Assembly (NCBI RefSeq): GCF_009604375.1
Contig: NZ_WEGH01000005.1
Span: 682,001-746,000, forward strand
From: Actinomadura macrotermitis
GTDB taxonomy: Bacteria > Actinomycetota > Actinomycetes > Streptosporangiales > Streptosporangiaceae
DNA: 64,000 nt
Reading direction: 5' to 3'
The position numbers and the translations under genes are program-made. The notes under the pieces were generated by a model. It was given only the letters and a program-made list of their open reading frames with translations. It searched no databases and was not told the DNA's origin. Below, piece by piece: positions 25,319 to 34,128 of the stretch (its first letter is position 1; every line of letters begins with the position of its first letter).

Positions 25319-27475
25319 TCAGCCGCGGCGCGCGAGCCGCAGCACGTTGCCGACGATGGCGTGCCCCGAGCGCCCGGCCGCGGTGAGGATCGACTCGGGG
25401 TGGAACTGCACCGCCCAGCGGCGCCGCGCCGGGTCCTCGACCGCCATGACGACCTCGCCGGTCAGCGCGGTCACCTCGAAGCCCTTCACCCGCTCGGGGG
25501 TGGCGTGCAGCGAGTGGTAGCGGGCCGCGGTGAACTCCCCGGGCAGCCCGGCGAACAGTTCGCCGCCGGTCACCCTCACCTGGCCGGGCTTGCCGTGCGC
25601 GGGCTCGGGCAGCAGCGCCAGCTCCCCGCCGGCGTGCTCGACCATCGCCTGCAGGCCGAGGCAGACGCCGAACGCCGGCAGGCCGCGCTCGTCCAGGGAG
25701 TCCAGCAGCGCGCCGGTGGCGAAGTCCTCGGGACGGCCCGGGCCGGGCGACAGCACCACCAGGTCGGGGTCGTGCTCGTCCAGCAGCCGGGCGGGGAACC
25801 CGTGCCGCAGCGTCACCACGTCCGCGCCGTGCTGGCGGAAGTAGTCGGCGAGGGTGTTGACGAAGGAGTCCTCGTGGTCGACCAGCAGCACCTTCACGCC
25901 CTCGCCCTCGCGGGCGGGCGCGGGTGCGGGCACCGTCGCGGCGACCCCCTCCTCGACGGCGGCGAGGGCGCCGAGCAGCGCGCTCGCCTTCAGGTGCGTC
26001 TCGCGCTCCTCCTCCTCGGGGTCGGAGTCGTACAGCAGCGTCGCGCCGGCCCGGACGGTGGCGACGCCGTCGCGGATCTGCGCGGTGCGCAGGGTGAGGC
26101 CGGTGTTCATCGAGCCGTCGAAGCCGACGCAGCCGACCGCGCCGCCGTACCAGCGGCGCGGCGCGTCCTCGTGGTCCTCGATGAACTGCATCGCCCACGT
26201 CTTCGGCGCGCCGGTGACGGTCACCGCCCACATGTGGGTGAGGAAGGCGTCCAGCGCGTCGAAGCCGGGCCGCAGCCGCCCCTCGATGTGGTCGACGGTG
26301 TGGATCAGCCGCGAGTACAGCTCGATCTGGCGGCGGCCGAGGACCTTGACGCTGCCGGGCACGCACACCCGCGATTTGTCGTTGCGGTCCACGTCGGTGC
26401 ACATGGTGAGCTCGGACTCGTCCTTGGCCGAGGTCAGGATCGTGCGGATCTGCTCGGCGTCCTCCAGCGCGTCCCGGCCGCGCCGGATCGTGCCGGCGAT
26501 CGGGCAGGTCTCCACCCGGTCGCCCGACACCCGCACGAACATCTCCGGCGACGCCCCGACCAGGTACTCGCCCTCGCCGAGGTTGAACATGAACTCGTAG
26601 GGGGCCGGGTTGGTCTCGCGCAGCCGCTCGAAGAACGCCGCCGGGTCGGTGCAGCGCCCGTACATGGCGTGGCCGGGCGTCACCTCGAACAGGTCGCCGC
26701 GGACGAACTTGTCCTTGGCCTCGCGCACCATCTGCGCGTACACGCCCGGCACCGGCTGCGGCGGCAGGTCGGCGACGGCCGCGACGGGCGTCGGCCCGGT
26801 GTCGCGGGAGAGTCCCTCGGTGCTCACCCCCGCCACCTCGAACTCGTAGGACATCCGGTGCGAGGTCTCGCGCTTGCGGTCGACCACGGTCATCTCGTCG
26901 GCCAGGTGCAGCACCAGGTCGCGCTGGTCGGCCGGGCGCTCCAGGCGGGTCCGCAGCGGCTCGAACTGCAGCGACAGGTCGTAGCCGAACGCGCCGTACA
27001 GGCCGAGGTGCTGGTCGTCGCAGCGGAACAGGTCGACGACCGCGCGCAGCGCGGTGAAGACCGTCGGCTGGCGGCTGCGCTCCTCCTCGGTGAAGAACTC
27101 CCCGGTCGGCGGCACGAGCACCCGCACGCTCACCGCGTCCTCGGCGACGACCTCCCCCGTCCCCTGGACCACCTCGGCGACGGCGGGCAGCAGCACCCCG
27201 CCGCGCGCGTTCAGCGCCCGCACGGTGAGCGTCCGGCCGCGCGCGACGATCTCCAGGCAGGGATCGACGTAGGCCATGTGCCACCGGCTGTAGCGGCCGG
27301 GATACTCCATGCCCGAGCTCAGCACGCCGCCGCGCCGCTCCCCCACCGCGGCGACGAGGGCGTTCAGCACGTCGGACTTGCGCTCGGAGTCGACCGGGGT
27401 GGCGGTACGGGTCACCCCTATCCCCCCGGCCGTGACGAACCGGCTGGTCAGTGGCTGTTGTGCAACGGTCTCCAC
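25319..27475 (-). CDS. trpE(G): fused anthranilate synthase (TrpE-TrpG)
   Basis: Protein of 718 residues converting chorismate and glutamine to anthranilate, the first step of tryptophan synthesis. The TrpE-like half spans about 1-510 with ETCPIAGTIRRG (322-333) and chorismate-binding MCTDVDRNDKSRV (358-370). The class I amidotransferase half spans about 527-718 with GVCLGLQ (Cys605) and FHPES (His692, Glu694). Fused forms occur in rhizobia and actinomycetes; a PhzE-like role is the alternative. A Trp-Trp-Trp leader peptide and terminator hairpin upstream strongly support a tryptophan function and attenuation. The GTG start is at 27475. No other trp genes are adjacent. Confidence 0.93.
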   Translation of the reverse strand: METVAQQPLTSRFVTAGGIGVTRTATPVDSERKSDVLNALVAAVGERRGGVLSSGMEYPGRYSRWHMAYVDPCLEIVARGRTLTVRALNARGGVLLPAVAEVVQGTGEVVAEDAVSVRVLVPPTGEFFTEEERSRQPTVFTALRAVVDLFRCDDQHLGLYGAFGYDLSLQFEPLRTRLERPADQRDLVLHLADEMTVVDRKRETSHRMSYEFEVAGVSTEGLSRDTGPTPVAAVADLPPQPVPGVYAQMVREAKDKFVRGDLFEVTPGHAMYGRCTDPAAFFERLRETNPAPYEFMFNLGEGEYLVGASPEMFVRVSGDRVETCPIAGTIRRGRDALEDAEQIRTILTSAKDESELTMCTDVDRNDKSRVCVPGSVKVLGRRQIELYSRLIHTVDHIEGRLRPGFDALDAFLTHMWAVTVTGAPKTWAMQFIEDHEDAPRRWYGGAVGCVGFDGSMNTGLTLRTAQIRDGVATVRAGATLLYDSDPEEEERETHLKASALLGALAAVEEGVAATVPAPAPAREGEGVKVLLVDHEDSFVNTLADYFRQHGADVVTLRHGFPARLLDEHDPDLVVLSPGPGRPEDFATGALLDSLDERGLPAFGVCLGLQAMVEHAGGELALLPEPAHGKPGQVRVTGGELFAGLPGEFTAARYHSLHATPERVKGFEVTALTGEVVMAVEDPARRRWAVQFHPESILTAAGRSGHAIVGNVLRLARRG

Positions 27476-27523
27476 CGTGGTGGCCCCTATGTGTTCGGGC
27501 CCCCACCCGGCCGGAAAGCAGAA

Positions 27524-27547
27524 CGACCGCCCGGGTGGGAGCGGTCG
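27524..27547 (-). terminator. trp attenuator terminator hairpin
   Basis: On the minus strand CGACCGC pairs with GCGGTCG across a 10-base loop, followed by TTCTGCTTT. It lies between the Trp-rich leader peptide and the anthranilate synthase start. The loop base sequence CCCACCC can instead pair with GGGTGGG just downstream (about 27511-27520), offering a competing fold, as expected for an attenuator. A second hairpin (27573-27592) contains the leader-peptide stop codon. Confidence 0.7.
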
Positions 27548-27581
27548 CCTGGAAGTCGAACGTGCGAGAACCGGCGCCGCC

Positions 27582-27620
27582 TCAGCGGCGCCACCACCAC
27601 TGGCGGGTCCCGGTTCGCAT
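27582..27620 (-). CDS. trpL: tryptophan leader peptide TrpL
   Basis: A 12-codon reading frame encodes MRTGTRQWWWRR and stops inside a GGCGCCGC/GCGGCGCC hairpin. Three consecutive Trp codons just before the stop are the classical sign of ribosome-mediated attenuation: low charged tRNA-Trp would stall the ribosome on them and favour read-through of the terminator at 27524-27547. It lies 107 bp before the anthranilate synthase start. No Shine-Dalgarno precedes the ATG, while TACGCT six bases upstream could be a -10 element, so the leader may be translated from a leaderless transcript. Confidence 0.88.
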   Translation of the reverse strand: MRTGTRQWWWRR

Positions 27621-27757
27621 GAGGCGAGCGTACCCGGTCGGGGGCCGCACGGTCGACCTCATCGGCCGCGCCGCGCCGGGCCGGGGTTCTGCCCGGCGCG
27701 CGATGCTGTCAGGATGGGATGAAAGGGATCACTTACCCACCATGCGGGAGGACGGCC

Positions 27758-28315
27758 GTGGACCGCGTCAACACCGAGTTCGAGCTGCGCGGGGTCAACC
27801 ACCTCGCCCTGGTCTGCCGGGACATGAAGACCACGGTGGACTTCTACCAGGGCGTGCTCGGCATGCCGCTGATCAAGACCATCGAGCTGCCCATGGGCTG
27901 GGGGCAGCACTTCTTCTTCGACTGCGGCGGCGGCAACGCCCTGGCGTTCTTCTGGTTCCCCGACGCGCCCGAGCCGGTGCCCGGCGTGTCGGCCCCGAAG
28001 AACCTGCCCGACCGGGGCGAGCTGCTCTCGGCGGTCGGGTCGATGAACCACGTCGCCTTCGACGTGCCGCCGGACAGGATCGAGGAGTACCGGGACCGGC
28101 TCATCGCCAAGGGCGTGGACGTCGGCGTCCTGCTCAACCACGACGACAGCGAGTTCGGCGTCGCCAAGGACGTGCACGACGGCGTCTTCGTCCGCTCCCT
28201 CTACTTCAAGGACCCCGACGGGATCCTGGTCGAGTTCGCCGCCTGGACGCGCGAGCTGGACCAGCCGTCGGACGTGCGGCACGAGCCGAAGACCGCCGCC
28301 GACCGCACCGTCTGA
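27758..28315 (+). CDS. VOC-family (glyoxalase/bleomycin-resistance/dioxygenase) protein
   Basis: Protein of 185 residues. The vicinal-oxygen-chelate repeats are visible: GVNHLALVCRDMKTTVDFYQ and a second NHVAFDV...FKDPDGILVEF unit. His and Glu ligands at the start of the first and end of the second half fit a divalent metal site. Members include extradiol dioxygenases, lyases and epimerases; substrate unknown. The GTG at 27758 follows GGGAGGAC, better than an ATG at 27719. It is 56 bp upstream of the CMD-family gene, likely one operon, and divergent from trpL. Confidence 0.85.
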   Translation: MDRVNTEFELRGVNHLALVCRDMKTTVDFYQGVLGMPLIKTIELPMGWGQHFFFDCGGGNALAFFWFPDAPEPVPGVSAPKNLPDRGELLSAVGSMNHVAFDVPPDRIEEYRDRLIAKGVDVGVLLNHDDSEFGVAKDVHDGVFVRSLYFKDPDGILVEFAAWTRELDQPSDVRHEPKTAADRTV

Positions 28316-28371
28316 CCACCCCCGCACCATGGCGGGGGCATCCGAGCAACCCCAGCACAGGGAGTGAAGAC

Positions 28372-29019
28372 ATGCCCAGACTTCGCCAGGTTTCCCGAGC
28401 CGAGGCCGCTGAGCGAGAGGACAAGCTCGTTCTCTTTTTCTACGACCGCCTGTTCGGCGAGGACCGGGACCCGGCGGCCGGACCCGGCACCGCCACGGGC
28501 TCGCCGGGGAACTGGTGGAGTGTCTTCGCCCTCGACCACGCTGTCTTCAAGCACTGCGTTCAGGGGTTCAACGTCTACCGCAACGTCACCCTCGACCCCG
28601 TGCTGCGCGAGCTCGGCCAGATCCGGGCCGGGTGGGCGCGCGGCAGCCAGTTCGTGTACTCCCAGCACTGCAAGCAGATCCGGGCGCTCGGCGTGCCGGA
28701 GGAGAAGATCCAGGCGGTCGCCTCCTGGGAGGTGTCGCAGCTGTTCGATCCGCTGGAGCGGGCGGTGCTGGCCTACACCGACGCGCTGGTGCTGAACGGC
28801 GGCCGGGTCCACGACGGGGTGTTCGCCGCGCTGAAGGAGCACCTGGCGGACGAGCAGATCCTGGAGCTCACCTACGTGGTGTGCCTGTACGAGATGCACG
28901 CGACGATGGCGCGGGCGCTCCGGCTGGAGTTCGACGACCGCGACGACCCGATCGTGGAGGTGCCGGCGCCCGAGGGCTACGGGGCCCGCGACATCGCCGA
29001 CGAGATCACCGGCGGCTGA
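28372..29019 (+). CDS. carboxymuconolactone decarboxylase (CMD/AhpD) family protein
   Basis: Protein of 215 residues. The CMD core is seen in LGQIRAGWARGSQFVYSQHCKQIRALG, with the Cys/His region YSQHCKQ where AhpD-like proteins keep a redox Cys; only one Cys is present, so a CXXC peroxidase mechanism is not supported. Downstream helices (AVLAYTDALVLNGGRVHDGV, LTYVVCLYEMHATMARAL) match the family. Function is likely decarboxylation or an unknown role linked to the preceding VOC protein. The ATG follows GGGAGTGAAG. Confidence 0.82.
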   Translation: MPRLRQVSRAEAAEREDKLVLFFYDRLFGEDRDPAAGPGTATGSPGNWWSVFALDHAVFKHCVQGFNVYRNVTLDPVLRELGQIRAGWARGSQFVYSQHCKQIRALGVPEEKIQAVASWEVSQLFDPLERAVLAYTDALVLNGGRVHDGVFAALKEHLADEQILELTYVVCLYEMHATMARALRLEFDDRDDPIVEVPAPEGYGARDIADEITGG

Positions 29020-29181
29020 AAGCCGCGCTGACCTGCGGTTCCCCTGGCGGAACGGTCGGCCGATCGTGCCGCGTCCGAGACAGGCCCGTGATCAGGCCGG
29101 GGTTAGGCTCGCGCCACCCGACCCTGGACGCGGGCCGTTCCCCTTCCCTGGCGGCCCGCGCCGGCCCGACGAGGAGGGACC

Positions 29182-29409
29182 ATGGCCCCGCAAGACCCGC
29201 AGCAGGCGGAGTCCCGGCGCACCGACCGCAGCCCCTGGAACTGGCTGCTGGTCGTGCCGGTGATCGTGCCGCTGCTGACCTTCCTGTTCAACGACGACGC
29301 CCCCCGGCTGGGGGGCTTCCCCGCCTTCTACTGGATCCAGCTCGCCTTCATCCCGTTCGGGGTGGCCTGCACGGTCGTGGTGTACCTGGCGACCCGGAAG
29401 AAGGGCTGA
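29182..29409 (+). CDS. DUF3311 small membrane protein
   Basis: Protein of 75 residues with two transmembrane helices (about 19-36 and 47-68) and a short cytoplasmic Lys-rich tail. DUF3311 proteins are almost always encoded directly upstream of a sodium:solute symporter, as here, with 3 bp between stop and next start. It is inferred to be an accessory subunit or stabiliser of that transporter. The ATG follows GAGGAGGGACC. Confidence 0.85.
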   Translation: MAPQDPQQAESRRTDRSPWNWLLVVPVIVPLLTFLFNDDAPRLGGFPAFYWIQLAFIPFGVACTVVVYLATRKKG

Positions 29410-29412
29410 GCC

Positions 29413-31029
29413 GTGAGCGGAGACCACCTCACCGAGATCGTCATCTTCGGCGCGCTGTTCGCGCTGGTCAGCGGGATGGGCTTCGTCGCCGCGCGGTGGC
29501 GCCGGCCCGCCACCATGGACTCGCTGGACGAGTGGGGCCTCGGCGGCCGCAGCTTCGGCAGCTGGATCACCTGGTTCCTGATCGGCGGCGACCTGTACAC
29601 CGCCTACACCTTCGTCGCGGTCCCGGCGCTGGTGTTCGGCGCGGGCGCGGCCGGCTTCTACGCCGTGCCGTACACGATCGTGGTGTACCCGCTGGTGTTC
29701 CTGGTGCTGATCCGCCTCTGGTCGGTGTCGCACGTGCACGGCTTCGTCACCCCGGCCGACTTCGTGCGGGCCCGGTTCGGCTCGTCCACGCTGGCGCTCG
29801 CCGTCGCGGTCACCGGCATCGTCGCCACGATGCCCTACATCGCGCTGCAGCTGGTCGGCATCGAGGCGGTGCTGAAGACGATGGGCGTCACCGGGCACTG
29901 GCCGATCGTCATCGCGTTCGCGATCCTGGCGGCCTACACCTACCAGTCGGGGCTGCGCGCGCCGGCGCTGATCGCGTTCGTCAAGGACGCGCTGATCTAC
30001 GTGGTGATCATCGCGGCGGTGCTGTACATCCCCGGCAAGCTCGGCGGGTGGGGGCACGTGTTCGACGCGGCGCAGGCCAAGTTCGACAAGTCCAAGCCGC
30101 CCACCGACGGCATCCTGCTGAACGGCACCAACCAGCTGAACTACGCGATGCTGGCGCTCGGGTCGGCGCTGGCGCTGTTCCTGTACCCGCACAGCGTCAC
30201 CGGCGTGCTGGCCAGCAAGAACCGCAACGTCATCAAGCGCAACATGGCGGCGCTGCCGGCCTACAGCCTGGTGCTCGGCCTGATCGCGCTGCTCGGCTTC
30301 ATGGCGATCGCGGCGAGCGTCGTGCCGCTCGGCCCGGCGGGCAAGCCGGACAACAACACGGTGGTGCCGCTGCTGTTCGACCACATGTTCCCGAGCTGGT
30401 TCGCGGGCGTCGCCTACGCCGCGATCGGCATCGGCGCGCTGGTGCCCGCGGCGATCATGTCGATCGCCGCGGCGAACCTGTTCACCCGCAACATCTACAA
30501 GGAGTACCTGCGCAAGGACGCCACCGAGAAGCAGGAGGCGACCGTCAGCAAGCTGGTCTCGCTGCTGGTCAAGGTCGGCGCGGTGGCCTGCATCCTGCTG
30601 CTGGACCCGGAGTTCTCCATCGACCTGCAGCTGATCGGCGGGGTGATCATCCTGCAGACGCTGCCGGCGGTCGGGCTCGGCCTGATGACCCGCTGGTTCC
30701 ACCGCTGGGCCCTCGTGGCGGGCTGGGCGGCCGGGCTCATCGCCGGCCTGGTGATGCTGTACCAGACCCCGAACCCGAACCCGGCCAAGCACAAGGAGCA
30801 CTTCGGCAGCTCGGCCTACAACCTGAGCGACCTCGGGCTGGACACCAAGATGACGGTGTACGTCGGCATGCTGGCGCTCGCCGTCAACCTGGTCGTGGTG
30901 GTCGCGGGCACCCTGGTCTGCCGGGCGGCCGGGCTGGCCGACGGGGCGGACGCCACCAAGGAGGCCGACTACCTGGCCGACGAGGGCGACCCGCGGGTCA
31001 AGGACCTGGACCTGGCGAGCAGCACCTGA
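29413..31029 (+). CDS. sodium:solute symporter (SSS family), MctP-like
   Basis: Protein of 538 residues with about 13 transmembrane helices. WGLGGRSFGSWITWFLIGGDLYT at the start and FVTPADFVRARFGS later are typical of the SSS family, in the monocarboxylate (MctP) branch that is paired with DUF3311. It would import a monocarboxylate or amino acid with sodium. The GTG start is 3 bp after the DUF3311 stop, so the two are co-translated. A hairpin terminator follows. Substrate is not determined by sequence. Confidence 0.9.
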   Translation: MSGDHLTEIVIFGALFALVSGMGFVAARWRRPATMDSLDEWGLGGRSFGSWITWFLIGGDLYTAYTFVAVPALVFGAGAAGFYAVPYTIVVYPLVFLVLIRLWSVSHVHGFVTPADFVRARFGSSTLALAVAVTGIVATMPYIALQLVGIEAVLKTMGVTGHWPIVIAFAILAAYTYQSGLRAPALIAFVKDALIYVVIIAAVLYIPGKLGGWGHVFDAAQAKFDKSKPPTDGILLNGTNQLNYAMLALGSALALFLYPHSVTGVLASKNRNVIKRNMAALPAYSLVLGLIALLGFMAIAASVVPLGPAGKPDNNTVVPLLFDHMFPSWFAGVAYAAIGIGALVPAAIMSIAAANLFTRNIYKEYLRKDATEKQEATVSKLVSLLVKVGAVACILLLDPEFSIDLQLIGGVIILQTLPAVGLGLMTRWFHRWALVAGWAAGLIAGLVMLYQTPNPNPAKHKEHFGSSAYNLSDLGLDTKMTVYVGMLALAVNLVVVVAGTLVCRAAGLADGADATKEADYLADEGDPRVKDLDLASST

Positions 31030-31052
31030 TCCCTGCCCGTCTCTGCCGGTGA

Positions 31053-31086
31053 GCGTGGCCGTCCGCCGTGGCGCGGGCGGCCACGC
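31053..31086 (+). terminator. intrinsic terminator after the symporter gene
   Basis: GCGTGGCCGTCCGC pairs with GCGGGCGGCCACGC (14-bp arms, one G-T wobble) across a 6-base loop, 23 bp after the stop codon. There is no T-run, as usual in actinomycetes. Confidence 0.7.
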
Positions 31087-31167
31087 CCATGCGTAGCGGG
31101 GCCCGGCGGCCGGGCGGTGTGACCTACGTCATACAACCGGACGGCGGCCCGGCGCGGTCCCCGGTAC

Positions 31168-33540
31168 GTGCACCCCTCACCGGTCGAACTCAGCATCGTC
31201 ATCCCCGCCTACAACGAACGCGACCGCCTGCCGGGCACCCTGGCGGCGCTGCGGGCCTGGCTGGCCGGGGAACCGGACCGCTGGGAGCTGATCGTGGTGG
31301 ACGACGGGTCCACCGACGGCACCGCCGCGCTCGCGCGGGCGGCGGCGGGCGGCGACCCGCGCATCCAGGTCCTGCGCTCCCCCGTCAACCGCGGCAAGGG
31401 CCACGCGGTGCGGCGCGGGGTGCTGGCCTCGCGAGGCCGGCAGGTGCTGTTCAGCGACGCCGACCTCGCCACGCCCGCCGCCGAGCTGACCCGGCTGCGC
31501 GCCGGGCTGGCGGGCGGGCACGCCGCGGCGATCGGCACCCGCCGGGCCGGGCAGCGCGCGCTCGCGCGCCGCCCCGCCGCGCTGCTCGGCGGCCTGCTGA
31601 TCCGGGCGCTGGCGGTGCGCGGATTCGGCGACACCCAGTGCGGCTTCAAGCTCTTCGACGGCGACAAGGCGCGCACGGCCTTCGGCGAGGCCCGGGTGGA
31701 CGGCTGGGGGTTCGACGCGGAGATCCTGCGGCTGTTCACCGACCGGGGCTGGCCGGTGGCGCAGGTCCCGGTGCGCTGGACGCACCGGCCGGGGACGCGG
31801 CTGCGCCCGCGCGACCATCTGCGCACGCTCGCCGAGATCGCCGCGATCGGGCTGCGGCACGGCCCGCCCCGCCGGTACCGGGCGGGCCTGGCGATCGCCG
31901 CCGGGTACCTGCTGGCGGCGGTCGCCGTGCTGGCGCACCTGTGGGCCGCGCCCGGCCGCCGCTACCTGGTGGACGGCGGCCAGGACCAGGACCAGTGGGA
32001 GTGGTTCTTCGCGGTGACCGCCCGCGCGGTCGCGCACCTGGACGATCCGCTGTTCAACACGCTGCAGAACCACCCGGACGGTGTGAACCTGATGGCCAAC
32101 ACCGTCATGCTCGGGGTGGCCGTGCCGCTCGCCCCGGTCACCTGGGCGTTCGGCCCGGGGATCACCTGGGCGCTGGTGCTGACGCTCGGGCTGGCCGGCA
32201 CCGCGGCGGCCTGGTACCGGCTGATGCGCCGCCACCTGGGGCGGTCGCGGACGGCGGCTGCGGTCGGCGGCGCGTTCTGCGGCTTCGCGCCGCCGATGAT
32301 CTCGCATGCCAACGCCCACCCCAACTTCGTGGTGCTGCTGGTGATCCCGTTCATCATCGGGCGGCTGGTCATGCTCGCCCGGAACGGGCGGGTGCTGCGC
32401 GACGGCGCCGTCCTCGGCCTGCTCACCGCCTACCAGATCTATCTCGGCGAGGAGGCGCTGCTGCTGACCGCGCTCGGCCTGGCGGTGTTCGCGGCGGCCT
32501 GGCGCCCGCCGCGGGCCGTCCTCGCCGGGCTCGCGATCGGCGCCGCGGTGGCGCTGCCGCTCACCGCCTACGCCCTGTACTGGCAGTTCTGCGGCCCGCA
32601 GAGCTACGACGGGCTGCTGCACGGCCCGGCGGGCAACGATCTGGTGGCGCTCCCGGCGTTCGCCCGCCAGTCGCTCGGCGGCCACGCCGCCGCGCCCGGG
32701 CCGCTGGACGCGGGCACCACCGAGCAGAACGCGTTCTTCGGCTGGCCGCTGGCGGTCCTGGTGGCGGCGCTGCTGGTCCGGCTGCGCCGCGACCGGCTCG
32801 CCCGCGCGCTCGGCCTGGTGGGCGCGGCCGCGCTGGCCCTGTCGCTCGGCCCCGAGATCATCGTGGCCGGGCGGCCGTCGGGGGTGCCGGGGCCGTGGGC
32901 GGCGGCGGCGCGGCTGCCGCTGCTGGAGTCGGTCCTGGAGTCGCGGCTCGGGCTGGTCGCGGTGCCCGCGATCGGGCTGCTGCTCGCGCTCGGCGTCGAC
33001 CGCGGCCTGCACCCCCGGCGGGCGCTGTGCTGCCTGGTGCTCGTGCAGGCGCTGCTGCCGATCGCGCCGAAACCGCTTCCGGCCGTCGACCGGCCGCCGG
33101 TCCCGGCGTTCTTCACCGGCGGCGCCTGGCGCCGGTACGCGGCGCCGGGCCGCACCGTGGTGCCGGTGCCGCCGCCGGGGCCCGCCGACGCGGGCGCACT
33201 GCACTGGCAGACCGCCGCCGGGCTCGGCTTCGCGCTGCCCGAGGGCTATTTCGTCGGTCCCTGGGGGCCGGACCGGACCGGCGTCTACGGGACCGCCCGC
33301 CGCCCCACCTCCGAGCTGCTGCACCAGGTCGCCCGCACCGGCGCGGTCCCGCCCGTCGGCGTCCGCGAACGCGCGCAGGCGGCCGCCGACCTGGTGTATT
33401 GGCGCGCCGACGCCGTCGTGCTCGCGCCGCGCCGCCGGGACCGCGAGCTGCGCGCGGCGGTCGAGGCGCTGCTCGGCCCCGGCCGCGCCGACGGCGGCGT
33501 CCTGGTGTGGGACGTGCGCGCGCTCACCCGGGGGCGGTGA
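31168..33540 (+). CDS. GT2 glycosyltransferase fused to a polytopic membrane domain
   Basis: Protein of 790 residues. The N-terminal 235 residues form a family 2 glycosyltransferase: VIPAYNE (11-17), VVDDGSTDG (43-51), SDAD (96-99) and GFGDTQCGFKLF, close to dolichyl/polyprenyl-phosphate glucosyltransferases. The remainder has about ten hydrophobic segments in GT-C style, then a soluble C-terminal tail. The combination suggests synthesis of a lipid-linked sugar and its transfer to an extracytoplasmic acceptor by one polypeptide; the second part is inference. The GTG at 31168 lacks a clear ribosome binding site. A SigE-family sigma gene lies 72 bp downstream. Confidence 0.8.
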   Translation: MHPSPVELSIVIPAYNERDRLPGTLAALRAWLAGEPDRWELIVVDDGSTDGTAALARAAAGGDPRIQVLRSPVNRGKGHAVRRGVLASRGRQVLFSDADLATPAAELTRLRAGLAGGHAAAIGTRRAGQRALARRPAALLGGLLIRALAVRGFGDTQCGFKLFDGDKARTAFGEARVDGWGFDAEILRLFTDRGWPVAQVPVRWTHRPGTRLRPRDHLRTLAEIAAIGLRHGPPRRYRAGLAIAAGYLLAAVAVLAHLWAAPGRRYLVDGGQDQDQWEWFFAVTARAVAHLDDPLFNTLQNHPDGVNLMANTVMLGVAVPLAPVTWAFGPGITWALVLTLGLAGTAAAWYRLMRRHLGRSRTAAAVGGAFCGFAPPMISHANAHPNFVVLLVIPFIIGRLVMLARNGRVLRDGAVLGLLTAYQIYLGEEALLLTALGLAVFAAAWRPPRAVLAGLAIGAAVALPLTAYALYWQFCGPQSYDGLLHGPAGNDLVALPAFARQSLGGHAAAPGPLDAGTTEQNAFFGWPLAVLVAALLVRLRRDRLARALGLVGAAALALSLGPEIIVAGRPSGVPGPWAAAARLPLLESVLESRLGLVAVPAIGLLLALGVDRGLHPRRALCCLVLVQALLPIAPKPLPAVDRPPVPAFFTGGAWRRYAAPGRTVVPVPPPGPADAGALHWQTAAGLGFALPEGYFVGPWGPDRTGVYGTARRPTSELLHQVARTGAVPPVGVRERAQAAADLVYWRADAVVLAPRRRDRELRAAVEALLGPGRADGGVLVWDVRALTRGR

Positions 33541-33612
33541 CCGGTCGTGGCCATGGACCCGGCGGTCACGGCGGCGGCGCGCGTCCCATGGCGGGACGGG
33601 AAGGAGGCGGCG

Positions 33613-34122
33613 GTGCGGGCCGGCGACGAACGCGATTACGTGGAGTACGTGACCGGCGCGCTGCCGGCGCTGCGCCGCACCGCGCACCTGCTGTGCCGCG
33701 ACCCGCACCGCGCCGACGACATCGTCCAGGCCGCGCTGACCCGGCTGTACGTGCACTGGCGGCGCGCCCGCGCCGCCGGCGACCTGGACCGCTACGCCCG
33801 CGCGGTGCTGGTCCGGGCGTTCCTGAACGAGCAGCGGCTGCGCTGGGCCAAGGTGCGGCTCACCGCCGCGCCCGCCGAGACGCCCGCCCCGCCGGGCCCC
33901 GACGTCGAGACCCAGGTCGTGCTGCGCGCCGCGCTGGCGCGCCTGCCGCCGCGGCAGCGGGCCGTCGTCGTGCTGCGGTTCCTGTGCGACCTGCCGGTCG
34001 CCGAGGTCGCCGCGGCGCTCGGCTGCTCGGAGGGGACCGTCAAGAGCCAGACCGCGCACGGCCTCGCCCGGCTGCGTACGCTGCTGGGCGGCCGGGACGC
34101 GAGCCCGCTGGGAAGGGAGTAG
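33613..34122 (+). CDS. SigE-family ECF RNA polymerase sigma factor
   Basis: Protein of 169 residues. Sigma region 2 is in ALRRTAHLLCRDPHRADDIVQAALTRLY, and region 4 in LPPRQRAVVVLRFLCDLPVAEVAAALGCSEGTVKSQ, matching the actinobacterial SigE-family group. The GTG at 33613 is chosen because AAGGAGG lies six bases upstream; an upstream ATG (33547) would add 22 non-conserved residues. It is followed after 6 bp by a membrane protein that is the likely anti-sigma or sensing partner. Targets unknown. Confidence 0.85.
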   Translation: MRAGDERDYVEYVTGALPALRRTAHLLCRDPHRADDIVQAALTRLYVHWRRARAAGDLDRYARAVLVRAFLNEQRLRWAKVRLTAAPAETPAPPGPDVETQVVLRAALARLPPRQRAVVVLRFLCDLPVAEVAAALGCSEGTVKSQTAHGLARLRTLLGGRDASPLGRE

Positions 34123-34128
34123 CCCGCC

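Noticed and set aside
24345..27506. A single 1053-residue fusion protein on the minus strand
   Set aside because: Only the last 305 residues match a real protein (the SDR); the rest is a reading frame antisense or out of frame to the anthranilate synthase gene.
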